From the NCBI RefSeq assembly GCF_900465055.1, contig NZ_LS483250.1, forward strand, positions 310,001 to 374,000: a stretch of DNA of 64,000 nucleotides, in the 5' to 3' direction. Under the pieces are notes generated by a model. It was not told where the DNA came from. It did not search any database and saw only the letters and a list, made by a program, of their open reading frames with translations. Shown in pieces: positions 28,513-38,401 of the stretch (its first letter is position 1; each line of letters begins with the position of its first letter). The translations under genes and the position numbers were made by a program. The stretch comes from Moritella yayanosii (lineage in GTDB: Bacteria > Pseudomonadota > Gammaproteobacteria > Enterobacterales > Moritellaceae).

Positions 28513-29655
28513 ATGAAAAAACCACCGTTAATTTGGTTAAACGTATTCGTTTTTGCTTCAACCTTCCTTGTCGCTATCACTGCAGTGCCTTGGTATGGTT
28601 ATACGTATGGCTTTGAGACATTCGAAGTTGTTGCTATGATCGTGGGTATTTTCGTGTGTGGCTTGTCTATTACAGGTGGCTACCACAGGCTTTGGTCTCA
28701 TCGTACTTACAAGGCGCATTGGTCAGTACGATTGATTTTTGCATTAGGTGGTGCGTTTGCATTACAAAACAGTGCAATCCATTGGAGCTCTGATCACCGT
28801 CGTCACCACAAACATGTTGATCACGATGAGAAAGACCCGTATTCAGCAAGTCATGGCTTCTGGTATTCTCATATTGGTTGGATGTTACGTGAGTATGATG
28901 CCATGTTGTATAGTGATTATACAAATGTGCGCGACTTACAAAAAGATGCTATCGCAGTATGGCAGCATAAATATTATAACGTACTTGCACTGGTGATGAA
29001 TGTTGGCGTGCCTATTTTAGTAGGTCTATTGTACGGCGATGTTTGGGCGAGCATATTATTATTAGGTGTAGCGCGTTTAGTATTGAGTCATCATTTTACT
29101 TTCTTCATCAATTCATGGGCGCACATTTGGGGCTCTCAGCCTTATACAGACCGTAACACGGCCCGTGATAATGCCTTATTGGCTATCTTCACTCATGGTG
29201 AGGGTTATCATAATTACCACCATATCTTTGAAACTGATTACCGTAATGGTATTAAGTGGTACCAATATGATCCAACCAAATGGTTAATCAACATATTAGC
29301 CTGGTGTAATTTAGCCAGTGATTTACGTACTGTACCCGAAGCGCGTATCGAGCAGGCTAAATTGAAGATGGAACTTAAACGCCGTCACGATAAAGTGCGT
29401 CACCTGCCGAATGCTGACGAAGTTATGGTACGTCTTAATCAAGAATACGATGTATTATGTGAGAGACTTAACGCTTTTTATAAAGCAAAAATCGTATTAT
29501 TTGAATCTAAGAAAAAATCACTGAATGAGAAATTTGATAAAATTCAATTTGAGCAACAAATTCGTGATACTAAATTGCAACTAATTCAACTTAAAAACGC
29601 CTTCTATGAACAGCGTGAAGTTTGGAATAACATGCAGTTTAGTTTTTCTCACTAG
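28513..29655 (+). CDS. Membrane fatty-acid (acyl) desaturase
   Basis: A 380-residue delta-9-type desaturase of the membrane di-iron family. The three His boxes are present: YHRLWSHR, HRRHHKHVD and GEGYHNYHH. Hydrophobic spans lie between them (WLNVFVFASTFLVAITAVPW, VLALVMNVGVPILVGLL). The C-terminal 80 residues are charged and likely coiled-coil (KKKSLNEKFDKIQFEQQIRD). It makes unsaturated acyl chains, which matters for membrane fluidity in the cold. The ATG at 28513 (MKKPPLIWLNVF) is preferred over the upstream frame start because the family begins there and the putative operator is upstream. Confidence 0.93.
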   Translation: MKKPPLIWLNVFVFASTFLVAITAVPWYGYTYGFETFEVVAMIVGIFVCGLSITGGYHRLWSHRTYKAHWSVRLIFALGGAFALQNSAIHWSSDHRRHHKHVDHDEKDPYSASHGFWYSHIGWMLREYDAMLYSDYTNVRDLQKDAIAVWQHKYYNVLALVMNVGVPILVGLLYGDVWASILLLGVARLVLSHHFTFFINSWAHIWGSQPYTDRNTARDNALLAIFTHGEGYHNYHHIFETDYRNGIKWYQYDPTKWLINILAWCNLASDLRTVPEARIEQAKLKMELKRRHDKVRHLPNADEVMVRLNQEYDVLCERLNAFYKAKIVLFESKKKSLNEKFDKIQFEQQIRDTKLQLIQLKNAFYEQREVWNNMQFSFSH

Positions 29656-30000
29656 ATAACAGATGTATGTAATAACAGTTAGGTTGTAATCTTAATACAA
29701 CCTGACGGATTGCCAAGGATGGCATATTTGTCAAGGAAGATATTTTTATCAAGCATAAAGATATGCGTAAGTATTTACTTGCACATGATTTACCAACCAA
29801 TGACTTCGGTAACGCCTCGTTTTTCGCCTTTGTTTAATATGTTAGCCCATTACGTAAGTGTCTTTTACCATTTATTTCGATTAAATCTACGCGATCGACC
29901 AGAATGTGGTTAATAATTGGATTATTAAATTGGTTTTTCTGGTATTTCAGAATTAGACTGGTAAAATCAGCCCCTTTTATTCTCTCATGCTGGTTCAAAT
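29656..30000 (+). other. Intergenic stretch with a possible gene remnant
   Basis: No clear gene. One frame reads DGIFVKEDIFIKHKDMRKYL and then LAHDLPTNDFGNASFFAFV before a stop at about 29836. This is protein-like, but it lacks a start codon and ends abruptly, so it could be the remains of a small gene. A competing 67-codon frame (29710-29913) looks like non-coding translation. The gsk promoter should lie at the right end. Confidence 0.3.
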
Positions 30001-31302
30001 ATGAAATTTCCCGGTCAACGTAAGTCTAAGCATTACTTTCCTGTTAATGCAGGTAATCGATTTGTCAAACCAGCAAACATTGCAAATGTAGATCAACCTG
30101 TATTATGTGGTATTGATCAGACACTCGTTGATATTGAAGCACATGTCGAAGATGCTTTTTTAACTCGTTTTGGTTTACGAAAAGGTGAGTCACTGATGAT
30201 CAGTGATGAAATCGCCGAGCAAATTTATACTGAGCTAAAGCAGAGTGATCTTATCGTAAGCGAATTTGCAGGTGGTACTGTAGCCAATACACTGCATAAC
30301 TACGCAATTCTATCTGAATCGCAGTCGCTACTGTTTGGTACTATGTGTGACCAAATTAAAATCGGCAGTTATGCGTACCAATATTTATGCAATACCAGTA
30401 GCAAGGTAAATCTTAATTACCTGCAACCTGTAAATGGCCCAATCGGTCGTTGCTTTACATTTATTTCTTCAGACGGTAATCGTAGTTTCGGTATCAATGC
30501 TGGCTTAATGAATAAATTAACCAAAGAGCATTTGCCTGTAGATCAACTGCAAAAAAGCTCTGGTTTACTTATTTCTGCTTATTTATTACGTTGTGCAGAT
30601 GACGATCCAATCAAAGACGCTGCAATGTATATGGTTGAGCAAGCCAAATACCTTAATATTCCAATCATCCTTACACTGGGTACGCGTTTCATTATTGAAG
30701 GTAATGAAAAGTGGTGGCAGAATTTCATTAACGAATATGTGACCGTTATTGCAATGAACGAAGATGAAGGTGAAGCGTTAACAGGCTTTAGTGATCCTTT
30801 ATTAGCGGCTGATGCGGCACTGGAATGGTGTGATCTTGTGCTTTGTACTGCAGGTGCAGAAGGTCTGTATATGGCTGGTTACACGGATGAGAAATTTAAA
30901 CGCGAAACCAGTGGTCAATTATTGCCTGGTGCCATTGCTGAATTTAACCGCTATGAATATAGCCGTCCAATGCGCTTAATTGATACGACTGAACCCGTTA
31001 AGATGTATTCACATATTGCGCCGTACCTAGGCGGTCCTGTCGAAATCAAAAATACCAATGGCGCGGGCGATGGTGCATTATCGGCAATCTTACATGATAT
31101 GTTAGCTAACTCTTATCACCGAGACATTGTGCCTAATTCTGATAAGCACACGGCGAACTTTCTGGCTTATTCATCGCTTTCACAGTTATGTAAATATGCA
31201 AACCGTGTCAGTTATGAAGTATTAGCACAACACTCTCCGCGTTTATTAAAAGGCTTGCCTGAACGTGAAGATTCATTAGATGAAGGCTACTGGTCTAGCT
31301 AA
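30001..31302 (+). CDS. gsk: Inosine-guanosine kinase
   Basis: A 433-residue PfkB-family nucleoside kinase that phosphorylates inosine and guanosine in purine salvage. Family signs are the substrate-side FAGGTVANTLHNYAIL and the C-terminal anion-hole motif NTNGAGDGALSAI with the catalytic Asp. The length matches E. coli Gsk. No strong ribosome-binding site is seen before the ATG. A strong stem-loop follows at 31325. Confidence 0.95.
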   Translation: MKFPGQRKSKHYFPVNAGNRFVKPANIANVDQPVLCGIDQTLVDIEAHVEDAFLTRFGLRKGESLMISDEIAEQIYTELKQSDLIVSEFAGGTVANTLHNYAILSESQSLLFGTMCDQIKIGSYAYQYLCNTSSKVNLNYLQPVNGPIGRCFTFISSDGNRSFGINAGLMNKLTKEHLPVDQLQKSSGLLISAYLLRCADDDPIKDAAMYMVEQAKYLNIPIILTLGTRFIIEGNEKWWQNFINEYVTVIAMNEDEGEALTGFSDPLLAADAALEWCDLVLCTAGAEGLYMAGYTDEKFKRETSGQLLPGAIAEFNRYEYSRPMRLIDTTEPVKMYSHIAPYLGGPVEIKNTNGAGDGALSAILHDMLANSYHRDIVPNSDKHTANFLAYSSLSQLCKYANRVSYEVLAQHSPRLLKGLPEREDSLDEGYWSS

Positions 31303-31324
31303 TTACTAAGCAATCATTAATTCG

Positions 31325-31375
31325 AAAAATGGCGAACCGCTAAACGAATAATAAGTTAAGCTGTTCGCCATTTTT
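31325..31375 (+). terminator. Rho-independent terminator after gsk
   Basis: AATGGCGAAC pairs with GTTCGCCATT around a 25-base loop, and a T-run ends the structure. It also has an A-run on the left, so it may serve dacB, which ends at 31428 on the other strand. Confidence 0.85.
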
Positions 31376-31427
31376 GTAACTGCATTATGTGCGTTTGGAG
31401 TAGTCGTAAATCATTAGTAATTAACCA

Positions 31428-32882
31428 TTAATAGTTAGAGAAGATAGTGTTAAAGAACGCCGCTAAATACTGTGTTAGCGGTGATTTTTTCTTAGGTTGA
31501 TTACTGTTGTCTTGTTCGATAGCGTTAGGGTTGTAACCACTTACCATCAGTACAAAAGGTACCCTGTGGTTTTTTTCAGTTTTTACAAAACCAACTAAAT
31601 TGGATAAGCCTTTTAATGAGCCTGTTTTTGCAACAATCTTACCGATCAGCTTTTTAGTCAGTAAGCCGCGACGATATTGTAATGTGCCATCCAGACCAGA
31701 TATTGGCATTGTATCTAATAATTGCAGTTCATCATCATGGCGAATAACATACACAAGCACGTTGAACATCGTTTGTGTTGAGACCAAATTGTGACGTGAT
31801 AGTCCTGAACCATCGGCAATCACATTCGATGCTAATGATAAGCCTTCACCCGCCAAGATTTCACGCATGGCTTTAGCACCATTGCGGTAGTTACCTGGTT
31901 GCTGAAAGTATTCTGCTCCTATGGTTTTAAATAATATGTCTGCAATTAAGTTATCTGATTCTTTCATCATCTTGGTGATAATGTCTGCCAGCGGTGGTGA
32001 TTGGTGGTTAACAATGACAGCGGTATTCACCGTTTGAAAACTTTCAACCACGTTACCGGTAAATTCAATGTTGGCCTGTGCTAATTCAGCATTAAGTAAT
32101 GCGGTAAAATAAGTGACTGGATCGGATATCGCAAATGATAAGGGTAGGTTGCGTTTAGAGGGCGTAATACAACCAAATAAGGTGTAATTATTGTTTGGGT
32201 GACGTATGACCTCTAAATCACAAAACTGCGCTTGTTGCTGCGCTTTGCTAATGATATCGACTTGGCTAGTTAAAATGATGGGTTCATATTCTGGAATATA
32301 GATGGTGGCTTGTTTAAGATCGGCTGAGCGTTTTAAATTGCCTAATACACAATTATTGTTTATGACTAAAGCGGATGCTTGGGTGGCATAACAGATGGCT
32401 TGATCATTCCAAACTTGACCGTTGCCCCAATTATAACCATTAAAGCGACTTTGATTGAGCGTGATATCGCCACTAATCTTTGTGATGCCTCTTGCTTTCA
32501 AGCGCTTAAGCATGTTTCGTAGATCGTCTCTGCTAAAGGTTGGATCGCCGGTAAAGTTGAACTCCATCTCACTTACACTTTGTTTACTTATTTTGCCGTG
32601 CAAACTGGTATTAAAGATATACTCGTCGGTAAGATAAAGTTTTGCGGTTAATGCTGTTAGTAGCTTTTGTATTGAGGCGGGTGTAAATAACAGCTTGGCA
32701 TTATGCTGGCTAGCAGTATTATTACTGACTGTTGCTGTCGAACTGAAAGGTTGCCCAACAATATAGGCCACATTTGTACCTGAAGGAAGCAGCTTTTCTA
32801 AAGACGCTATTTTATCGCTATTCGCACTGGCGCTCATGCTGATGAAGTAGAGAGTGATACAATATAGGTAAGTTCGTAACAT
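31428..32882 (-). CDS. dacB: D-alanyl-D-alanine carboxypeptidase/endopeptidase (PBP4)
   Basis: A 484-residue class C penicillin-binding protein with an N-terminal signal peptide (MLRTYLYCITLYFISMSASA). Active-site motifs are SIQK (SxxK, Ser nucleophile), SDN (SxN) and KTG (AKTGSLKGL), in the usual order and spacing with the PBP4-type inserted domain between the first two. It trims peptide side chains and cross-links of peptidoglycan in the periplasm. The gene is monocistronic, convergent with gsk. Confidence 0.94.
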   Translation of the reverse strand: MLRTYLYCITLYFISMSASANSDKIASLEKLLPSGTNVAYIVGQPFSSTATVSNNTASQHNAKLLFTPASIQKLLTALTAKLYLTDEYIFNTSLHGKISKQSVSEMEFNFTGDPTFSRDDLRNMLKRLKARGITKISGDITLNQSRFNGYNWGNGQVWNDQAICYATQASALVINNNCVLGNLKRSADLKQATIYIPEYEPIILTSQVDIISKAQQQAQFCDLEVIRHPNNNYTLFGCITPSKRNLPLSFAISDPVTYFTALLNAELAQANIEFTGNVVESFQTVNTAVIVNHQSPPLADIITKMMKESDNLIADILFKTIGAEYFQQPGNYRNGAKAMREILAGEGLSLASNVIADGSGLSRHNLVSTQTMFNVLVYVIRHDDELQLLDTMPISGLDGTLQYRRGLLTKKLIGKIVAKTGSLKGLSNLVGFVKTEKNHRVPFVLMVSGYNPNAIEQDNSNQPKKKSPLTQYLAAFFNTIFSNY

Positions 32883-33047
32883 ATTATTTTTGCATATTTA
32901 TCGTTATATGGATGATTATTCTATCTGAGATTGTAAAGTAATAGAATGAGTATAATTAATTGACACTAAAAATTTTTAATATGAACTGCTATGATAAGCA
33001 GATATTAGATTAGTTATCATTTTTAGCTATAAGTTCAAGGTTAAGTT

Positions 33048-33338
33048 GTGGTGAAAGCGAGTTTATGGATTGTTTATCTTATTGAAACGGATGCGGGTTT
33101 GTATTGTGGCATTACGACTGACATGGAGAGGCGTTATCAGCAACATTGTAAAGGAACCGGCGCAAAATTTTTCCGTCGTGCGAAACCGATACGTATTGCT
33201 TACACTGAAATTCACCCCGACCGAAGTCGAGCCAGTAAACGAGAGTACGCTATTAAACAACTACCGCGTAAACAAAAACTCGCGTTGGTTAATTCAGCGA
33301 GTATTTATTCACAACCTATTAAACGGCTTTTGTTATAA
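33048..33338 (+). CDS. GIY-YIG nuclease-family protein (YhbQ-like)
   Basis: A 96-residue single-domain GIY-YIG protein: WIVYLIETDAGLYCGITTDMERRYQQH gives the YxL...GxYxGxTxxxxRRxxxH pattern, with KPIRIAYTE and later SKREYAIKQL holding the Glu. Proteins of this class are standalone nuclease-like factors of unclear physiological role (E. coli YhbQ). The start is one of two adjacent GTG codons (33048 or 33051). Its last 20 bases overlap the end of the convergent GMC gene. Confidence 0.88.
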   Translation: MVKASLWIVYLIETDAGLYCGITTDMERRYQQHCKGTGAKFFRRAKPIRIAYTEIHPDRSRASKREYAIKQLPRKQKLALVNSASIYSQPIKRLLL

Positions 33339-35106
33339 TGTCTGGCACACCAGCCGTTTTCAGTGCTGAAGGATTACCATTGAGTGCTGCTGAGAAATGG
33401 ATCGGTTTAATCTTAGCCGCTCTCTCGGCATCAAATACTGGGATCTGTGCCATCGCATGTTCAGTTAAGGCTAGGATCGTCAGTGACGGATTGACCCCTA
33501 AGTTACCGGCAATAATGGAACCGTCAAGTATACGTAGGTTTTTATAACCATAAGTCTGACCAGTATCATCAATCACAGCAGTCTCAGGATCTTTGCCCAT
33601 TCTGGCACCGCCCATCATATGCGCTGTGATAGGGGTGCCAGCGATAACCTCTAAGGCGAGATTACCTGCATCACCACCAGAGTATTTAATGTAATGTTCA
33701 GCCACTTTATGCGCAATCGGGAAGTAGTTTCTGAGTTTTTCATCACCTTTATGTTGCACTGGTATCCAAGTCGGTTTGAACGGTGAGTACCAAGCACGTT
33801 TACTCTCGAGGTGGATATTGTTTTTTGCAGTTTGCATGACTAATAAAATGATGGTGTCTTTGGCTTTACCAACTGGGTTCATCATTTTTAGGGTTTTTAT
33901 TGGTTGCTTGACAATGTTAAGCAGCATACTCACAGAGCGTGGAATGCCTGATTGTTTTGATGTGAGGGGGACAGACATACCCCCAGTGAATGCTGCATCG
34001 CTGCCTTTGGCATAACGCACTATTTCAACTTTAGTTTCATCATCAGGTGAAAAGATTGAAGTAATAGCTGTACCATTCCAAACTTCTTCTTTTTGCTCTT
34101 GCAAGGTTAAGCGATTATGTGAGACGGTTAATAATGTTTCTGAGTTTGTCAGTACATTTTGACCAAGGTTCGGGCTTAAGTTGGGTAATGTTTTGTCTAC
34201 ATCTCGCATTTTAAGCAATAACGGCATGGTGCCGAATACACCACCTGACACAACCACTCCTCGTGTCGTTAGGGTGTACTTTTTCTTATTAAACAGTCCC
34301 AGACCTTCAGTAATGTGGATGGTATAACCGGCGCTACCATCTTTGATGCCGTTCTCATCAGCAATAGGTTCAATCTTAGTTACATTTGATTCTGGGCGGA
34401 TCTCTGCGCCATTACGTTCAGCAAAGTAAAGGTAGTTTTTATCAAGAGTATTTTTAGCATTATGACGGCAGCCTGACATACAGTTACCACAATAAGTGCA
34501 ACTATTACGTTGTGGCCCATCACCATTAAAATAGGGGTCGCCACGATCTTCACCTAAGCGTTCTACATCGATATTTTGTGAAACTTTATCTTCACCTTTT
34601 GGATAGAGCAGGCCGCTATATACTGTTTTAAAGGTATCTTCACGTCCCATATCGGTTGCAACGTCTTTTAAGATAAGATCGGCAGGACCAAAGTAGCGGT
34701 TTTTTTGTACGCCAATCATGCGTTGTGCTAATGCGTAATAAGGGGATAGGCGTGAGTGCCAGTCGTCATGCATCCCTGTCCAAGATGGGTCTGCAAATAT
34801 CTCTGCATCTGGAATAAGATGGGTATTGCCGTAAACGAGTGAACCACCGCCCACAGCACTACCGTGAACGAGGTTGATTTTACGAGTAACCGTGAATGTA
34901 AATGGGCCTGTTAATCCTAATTGTGGTAGCCACATAAAACGTTTTAGGTTCCAACTTGAGCGTGAAAACTCTTTGGTTCTAATACGCTTACCGCGCTCTA
35001 ATATTAATACTCTAAATCCTTTTTCGGTTAAACGCAATGCGCTGGCTGAACCACCAAAACCAGAACCGATAATTATCTGGTCAAAATCAAAGTTAGTACT
35101 CGACAT
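33319..35106 (-). CDS. GMC-family oxidoreductase (cholesterol-oxidase-like)
   Basis: A 595-residue flavoprotein with an N-terminal FAD-binding Rossmann motif (IIIGSGFGGSASALRLTEKG), the FAD-contact region HGSAVGGGSLVYGN, and the C-terminal GMC region (GGARMGKDPETAVID and NLGVNPSLTILALTEHAM). Between these lies a Cys cluster, CTYCGNCMSGCRHNAKN, also seen in the cholesterol-oxidase branch of the family, resembling an iron-sulfur site. The substrate is not predictable from sequence; sterol or other alcohol is only a family guess. No partner gene is adjacent. Confidence 0.88.
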   Translation of the reverse strand: MSSTNFDFDQIIIGSGFGGSASALRLTEKGFRVLILERGKRIRTKEFSRSSWNLKRFMWLPQLGLTGPFTFTVTRKINLVHGSAVGGGSLVYGNTHLIPDAEIFADPSWTGMHDDWHSRLSPYYALAQRMIGVQKNRYFGPADLILKDVATDMGREDTFKTVYSGLLYPKGEDKVSQNIDVERLGEDRGDPYFNGDGPQRNSCTYCGNCMSGCRHNAKNTLDKNYLYFAERNGAEIRPESNVTKIEPIADENGIKDGSAGYTIHITEGLGLFNKKKYTLTTRGVVVSGGVFGTMPLLLKMRDVDKTLPNLSPNLGQNVLTNSETLLTVSHNRLTLQEQKEEVWNGTAITSIFSPDDETKVEIVRYAKGSDAAFTGGMSVPLTSKQSGIPRSVSMLLNIVKQPIKTLKMMNPVGKAKDTIILLVMQTAKNNIHLESKRAWYSPFKPTWIPVQHKGDEKLRNYFPIAHKVAEHYIKYSGGDAGNLALEVIAGTPITAHMMGGARMGKDPETAVIDDTGQTYGYKNLRILDGSIIAGNLGVNPSLTILALTEHAMAQIPVFDAERAAKIKPIHFSAALNGNPSALKTAGVPDIITKAV

Positions 35107-35420
35107 GTATTACCCCTACTGCTAATCAGTTAGTTTCACACCAAGACTGTGCCTCAAGCACTATATTTATTTTAGAATATCTTTGGTGCGCTCATTAGAT
35201 TAATTAAGACTAATGACTGAAATATGTTATCAAGATGTAGTTATCATGGTATGTACCATACTGTAGGTACGTAGTTAAATAATACTAGTAAAATTACGAG
35301 GCGGTGATGTTTGGAGACGCTTTCCTTTATTAAATCGTGTTAGCGCTAACTAATCAGGGTATTAATGTGAGGGTTATCTCAAAAATAAAATATTGTTGGA
35401 TATGTCTAATGAGGTAGCAA
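35107..35420. other. Intergenic region with a GTTAGCGCTAAC palindrome
   Basis: Between two divergent genes. It holds a perfect 12-base palindrome, GTTAGCGCTAAC, at 35339-35350, and an inverted repeat around 35249-35264 (ATGGTATGTACCATAC). Either could be an operator for the phosphatase or the oxidoreductase gene. The regulator is unknown. Confidence 0.4.
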
Positions 35421-36098
35421 ATGCAAATACATAAAAATATACCAGCTAATCATAAAGGGCAGGATTTTTTTGTGGGGGATATCCATGGTGAATATGATTT
35501 GTTATTAACAACATTAGCTCAGTGTCAGTTTAATTTTGAATGTGATCGCTTGTTTTCTGTTGGTGATATTGTTGATCGTGGCGTTGACTCCATTGCCTGC
35601 CTTGAATTATTGCATAAACCTTGGTTTTACGCCGTTCGTGGTAATCATGAAGAGATGTTGTTAGCGGATGAAGGCAGTGAATTGGCTCGTATACATCGTA
35701 ATGCGGGTGGTGAATGGTTTTTTCAGTGTTCATCACAAGAACAATCTCGATTAAAGGCCTTGGTTGAACAGTATTGTCCCTTTGCTTTTACGATTGAATC
35801 TAAGTTTGGGGATATTGGTGTTTGTCATGCAAGTTCGCCGCTATATTGGTCTGCGCTACAAAATGCGCATGTAGATAATATTGAGCTATTAAAAGATTGT
35901 GCTTGGTCGACAAAACAATATCAACAGGTGAAAAAAGGGGAAGTATTTCATATTAACGAGATCACATTTGTGATTCATGGGCATGTAAACTGCGCAAGAG
36001 TCACAACGAATTTAAACCAATTGTGGATTGATACGTTAATGCGGACAAGACGATTAACGATCCTGTCCGCACAACAAGCCTATATGGTGATAGCTTAG
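35421..36098 (+). CDS. Serine/threonine protein phosphatase of the PPP family (PrpA/PrpB-like)
   Basis: A 225-residue metallophosphatase with all three signature motifs: GDIHGEYD, GDIVDRG and RGNHEEM, followed by the downstream His regions (VCHASSP and VIHGHVN). E. coli PrpA/PrpB are of similar size and act on phosphoproteins in envelope stress signalling. Which of the two this resembles more cannot be decided by eye. A modest ribosome-binding site (GAGGTAGCAA) precedes the ATG. Confidence 0.93.
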   Translation: MQIHKNIPANHKGQDFFVGDIHGEYDLLLTTLAQCQFNFECDRLFSVGDIVDRGVDSIACLELLHKPWFYAVRGNHEEMLLADEGSELARIHRNAGGEWFFQCSSQEQSRLKALVEQYCPFAFTIESKFGDIGVCHASSPLYWSALQNAHVDNIELLKDCAWSTKQYQQVKKGEVFHINEITFVIHGHVNCARVTTNLNQLWIDTLMRTRRLTILSAQQAYMVIA

Positions 36099-36110
36099 TT
36101 ATTTATTTAT

Positions 36111-38009
36111 TTATTTTAACTCGTCATTCTGTATTTGCGCTGGCGCTGCTTTGTAAAAGTAGTTTAGCTCAGCAAGAATCTGTTTAAATTGAGTTTCATG
36201 GATAGCTGTTCGCGGAATAGATTTGTAATCAGTACGATTTCGAACATCATGATTACCTTGACGGCTGAATAGACCTTGATAAGAGAATAATGTGATCGTG
36301 TCTTTTTGCAGTATTACAAAGTTATTTTTATCGCCGAGCAGTTGCCATGTTTTAAAGTGACCAGAAAAAAGGTCAATACCATTGCTGTAATCTGAGATTG
36401 GGTTCTTGACTGCTGCAAGGTTACTCAAAATAGTCGGGACTAAATCGGTATGATTAGTATCCTGTTCTATCACGCTTGGTGTTTTACCTGGCCACACAAT
36501 AAAGAGGGGTACTTGAGTTTGATACGTGGAATAATTACTGCCATATCCCCACGAGTGATCTTCTGAATCATTAAATTCATTACCGTGATTAGCGGTGAAA
36601 ATAATGACCGTATTATCATATTGTTTCGATTGTTTTAATTCATAAACGATTTTAGCGACGGCTTTATCAATATAACTCACACTATTTCGATAACTGTTAA
36701 ACAATGCGATTTGACGGTTAATTGCTTGGCTATTTAAGTCTTGAATATTAGGGTAGAACAACGCAGGGAAACCATTAGGCGTTTCCATATTTTGTACTGA
36801 TTGTAAACTAACGTAGGCAAACCAAGGCGTTGACTTATCCTGCTGTTTTATCCAGCGACGTGTTTCCCGCACTGTTTCATTATCTCTTTTTGTACCCGCT
36901 ACTATTGTCGTTTTGGGGCCTGCCAAATTAATGAATGTGGTTTGTTTTTGTTTGTGTTTAGTTAACGCTTCAGTGTTAAAGATACCGAGGTTATAGCCCG
37001 CCTGAACGAAGTAATCGAGCATGAACGGTGGTTTTGCTGATGTCTCGATATCATCCCAATATTGTGGGGCGAGACCATACATGATCCCGAAGTTACCTAA
37101 TAAATCATTATTGCTGGTACTAAAATGATTATTAAATTGTTGGCCTTTACGCGCCAATTTAGACATTTCAGGCATCACACTGTCATTAAGCATATCTGCT
37201 CTAAGTGCGCTGATGTTGATTAATAACACATTCAGTTTTTTATTGTCGTTATTAATCAGCAGTGGATTCTTAGGGTAATCAAGGCGAGAATCAGATTTCT
37301 TTCTGGTATCACTGATACGTTTATCAAACGCTTCTTTGTCTAACCAACCGTATTTAGCCAGGAAGGTTCTTGCTGTCATTGGGTAAGCGAGTGGGAAGTT
37401 GGCTTTCTGTGCCGTAATAGGTCGGTAAACTGCGGCATCAGCCCACATATGCAGTAGGTGTCCAGTTAAGAAGCAGCAGAAAAAGAAGATGGCAATAATA
37501 GGGCCAAGTTTAAAACGGCTTAACGGCCTTAATTTATGCCATAGAAAGCTTGAAATAAGTAACTCAAGTAAGAATAAGAAAGGCACGAAAACAAAGAGGG
37601 ATTGCCAATCTGAATTGAGCGTTTGTTCACTTTCGCCCAGCAGTATCTCAAAGATAATGGGGTTAATGTGTAAATTGTAAAGTTTAAAAATCTCAGTGTC
37701 AATAATTAACAGAGATAGTCCCACGGTGGCAAATATGACCGTTAGAAAGCGTAATGTGCGTGGGAAAGGTATCAGAAAACTGATCGGGAAGATTACCACC
37801 AGATACAGTATAAAGATAATAAAACTGAAATGACCAAGCAGACTAATAAGAGAATAGACTTGACCAAGCATAGTTTCAGGCCATTCGGCGATGAAAAGGT
37901 AACGTGATGCAAGTAAGATAGCCAATAAAATGTTGGCTAAGCTAAACCAATGACCCCAACTAATAATCTTGGAGACTTGATCGCGATAATGATGTCCTGT
38001 TTCTAGCAT
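36111..38009 (-). CDS. yejM: YejM/LapC-type inner-membrane sulfatase-fold protein
   Basis: A 632-residue protein with about five N-terminal membrane spans (WFSLANILLAILLASRYLF, FIIFILYLVVIFPISFLIPF and others) and a periplasmic alkaline-phosphatase/sulfatase-fold domain (LNVLLINISALRADMLND, IFTANHGNEFNDSEDHSWG). This is the architecture of YejM (PbgA/LapC), which senses LPS and controls LpxC degradation through LapB. It is somewhat longer than the E. coli protein. The synteny with yejL just upstream on the same strand and divergent yejK supports the call. Confidence 0.93.
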   Translation of the reverse strand: MLETGHHYRDQVSKIISWGHWFSLANILLAILLASRYLFIAEWPETMLGQVYSLISLLGHFSFIIFILYLVVIFPISFLIPFPRTLRFLTVIFATVGLSLLIIDTEIFKLYNLHINPIIFEILLGESEQTLNSDWQSLFVFVPFLFLLELLISSFLWHKLRPLSRFKLGPIIAIFFFCCFLTGHLLHMWADAAVYRPITAQKANFPLAYPMTARTFLAKYGWLDKEAFDKRISDTRKKSDSRLDYPKNPLLINNDNKKLNVLLINISALRADMLNDSVMPEMSKLARKGQQFNNHFSTSNNDLLGNFGIMYGLAPQYWDDIETSAKPPFMLDYFVQAGYNLGIFNTEALTKHKQKQTTFINLAGPKTTIVAGTKRDNETVRETRRWIKQQDKSTPWFAYVSLQSVQNMETPNGFPALFYPNIQDLNSQAINRQIALFNSYRNSVSYIDKAVAKIVYELKQSKQYDNTVIIFTANHGNEFNDSEDHSWGYGSNYSTYQTQVPLFIVWPGKTPSVIEQDTNHTDLVPTILSNLAAVKNPISDYSNGIDLFSGHFKTWQLLGDKNNFVILQKDTITLFSYQGLFSRQGNHDVRNRTDYKSIPRTAIHETQFKQILAELNYFYKAAPAQIQNDELK

Positions 38010-38090
38010 AAGTTAAACTGCAGTCTCATAGTGCTTATATTGTGTAATGAGTAAAAATAAATGACAAGGCATCCTTGCCTATCATTTTAA

Positions 38091-38321
38091 TTAATGTGAT
38101 GTATCGTTAGACTTTACTGACGCAACAAGCGCTTTAGCAAATTTTTCAGCAACCGCTTGGCGCTGTTTTGGTGATAAAGATGCGTTGATGATGTTCGCAG
38201 CTGCATTACCAAGAACCATTAAGCCAAGGTCTAAGGGTGCTTCGTGTTTTTCTAGTACATCAATAACTTCATCAATAACTTTTTCAACTTTATCACTTTT
38301 GTATTTAGAAACTATAGGCAT
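38091..38321 (-). CDS. yejL: YejL family protein (DUF1414)
   Basis: A 76-residue small protein. The ATG at 38321 (MPIVSKYKSDKVEKVIDEVI) is chosen because E. coli YejL begins similarly; the longer frame to 38351 would need a TTG. The conserved core VLEKHEAPLDLGLMVLGNAA is visible. Function unknown; it is always near yejK/yejM. It shares an 80-base divergent promoter region with yejK. Confidence 0.9.
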   Translation of the reverse strand: MPIVSKYKSDKVEKVIDEVIDVLEKHEAPLDLGLMVLGNAAANIINASLSPKQRQAVAEKFAKALVASVKSNDTSH

Positions 38322-38401
38322 AATGTAATCTTTTAATGTATGAATGGGCAAAGATGCTTATAATACCTCACAGAATTCATTAACTCTAATACTTTAAATA
38401 T

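Noticed and set aside
29710-29913. 67-codon plus-strand frame before gsk
   Set aside because: The translation is low in charged residues and rich in hydrophobic and aromatic ones without pattern, has no RBS, and overlaps a more protein-like frame.
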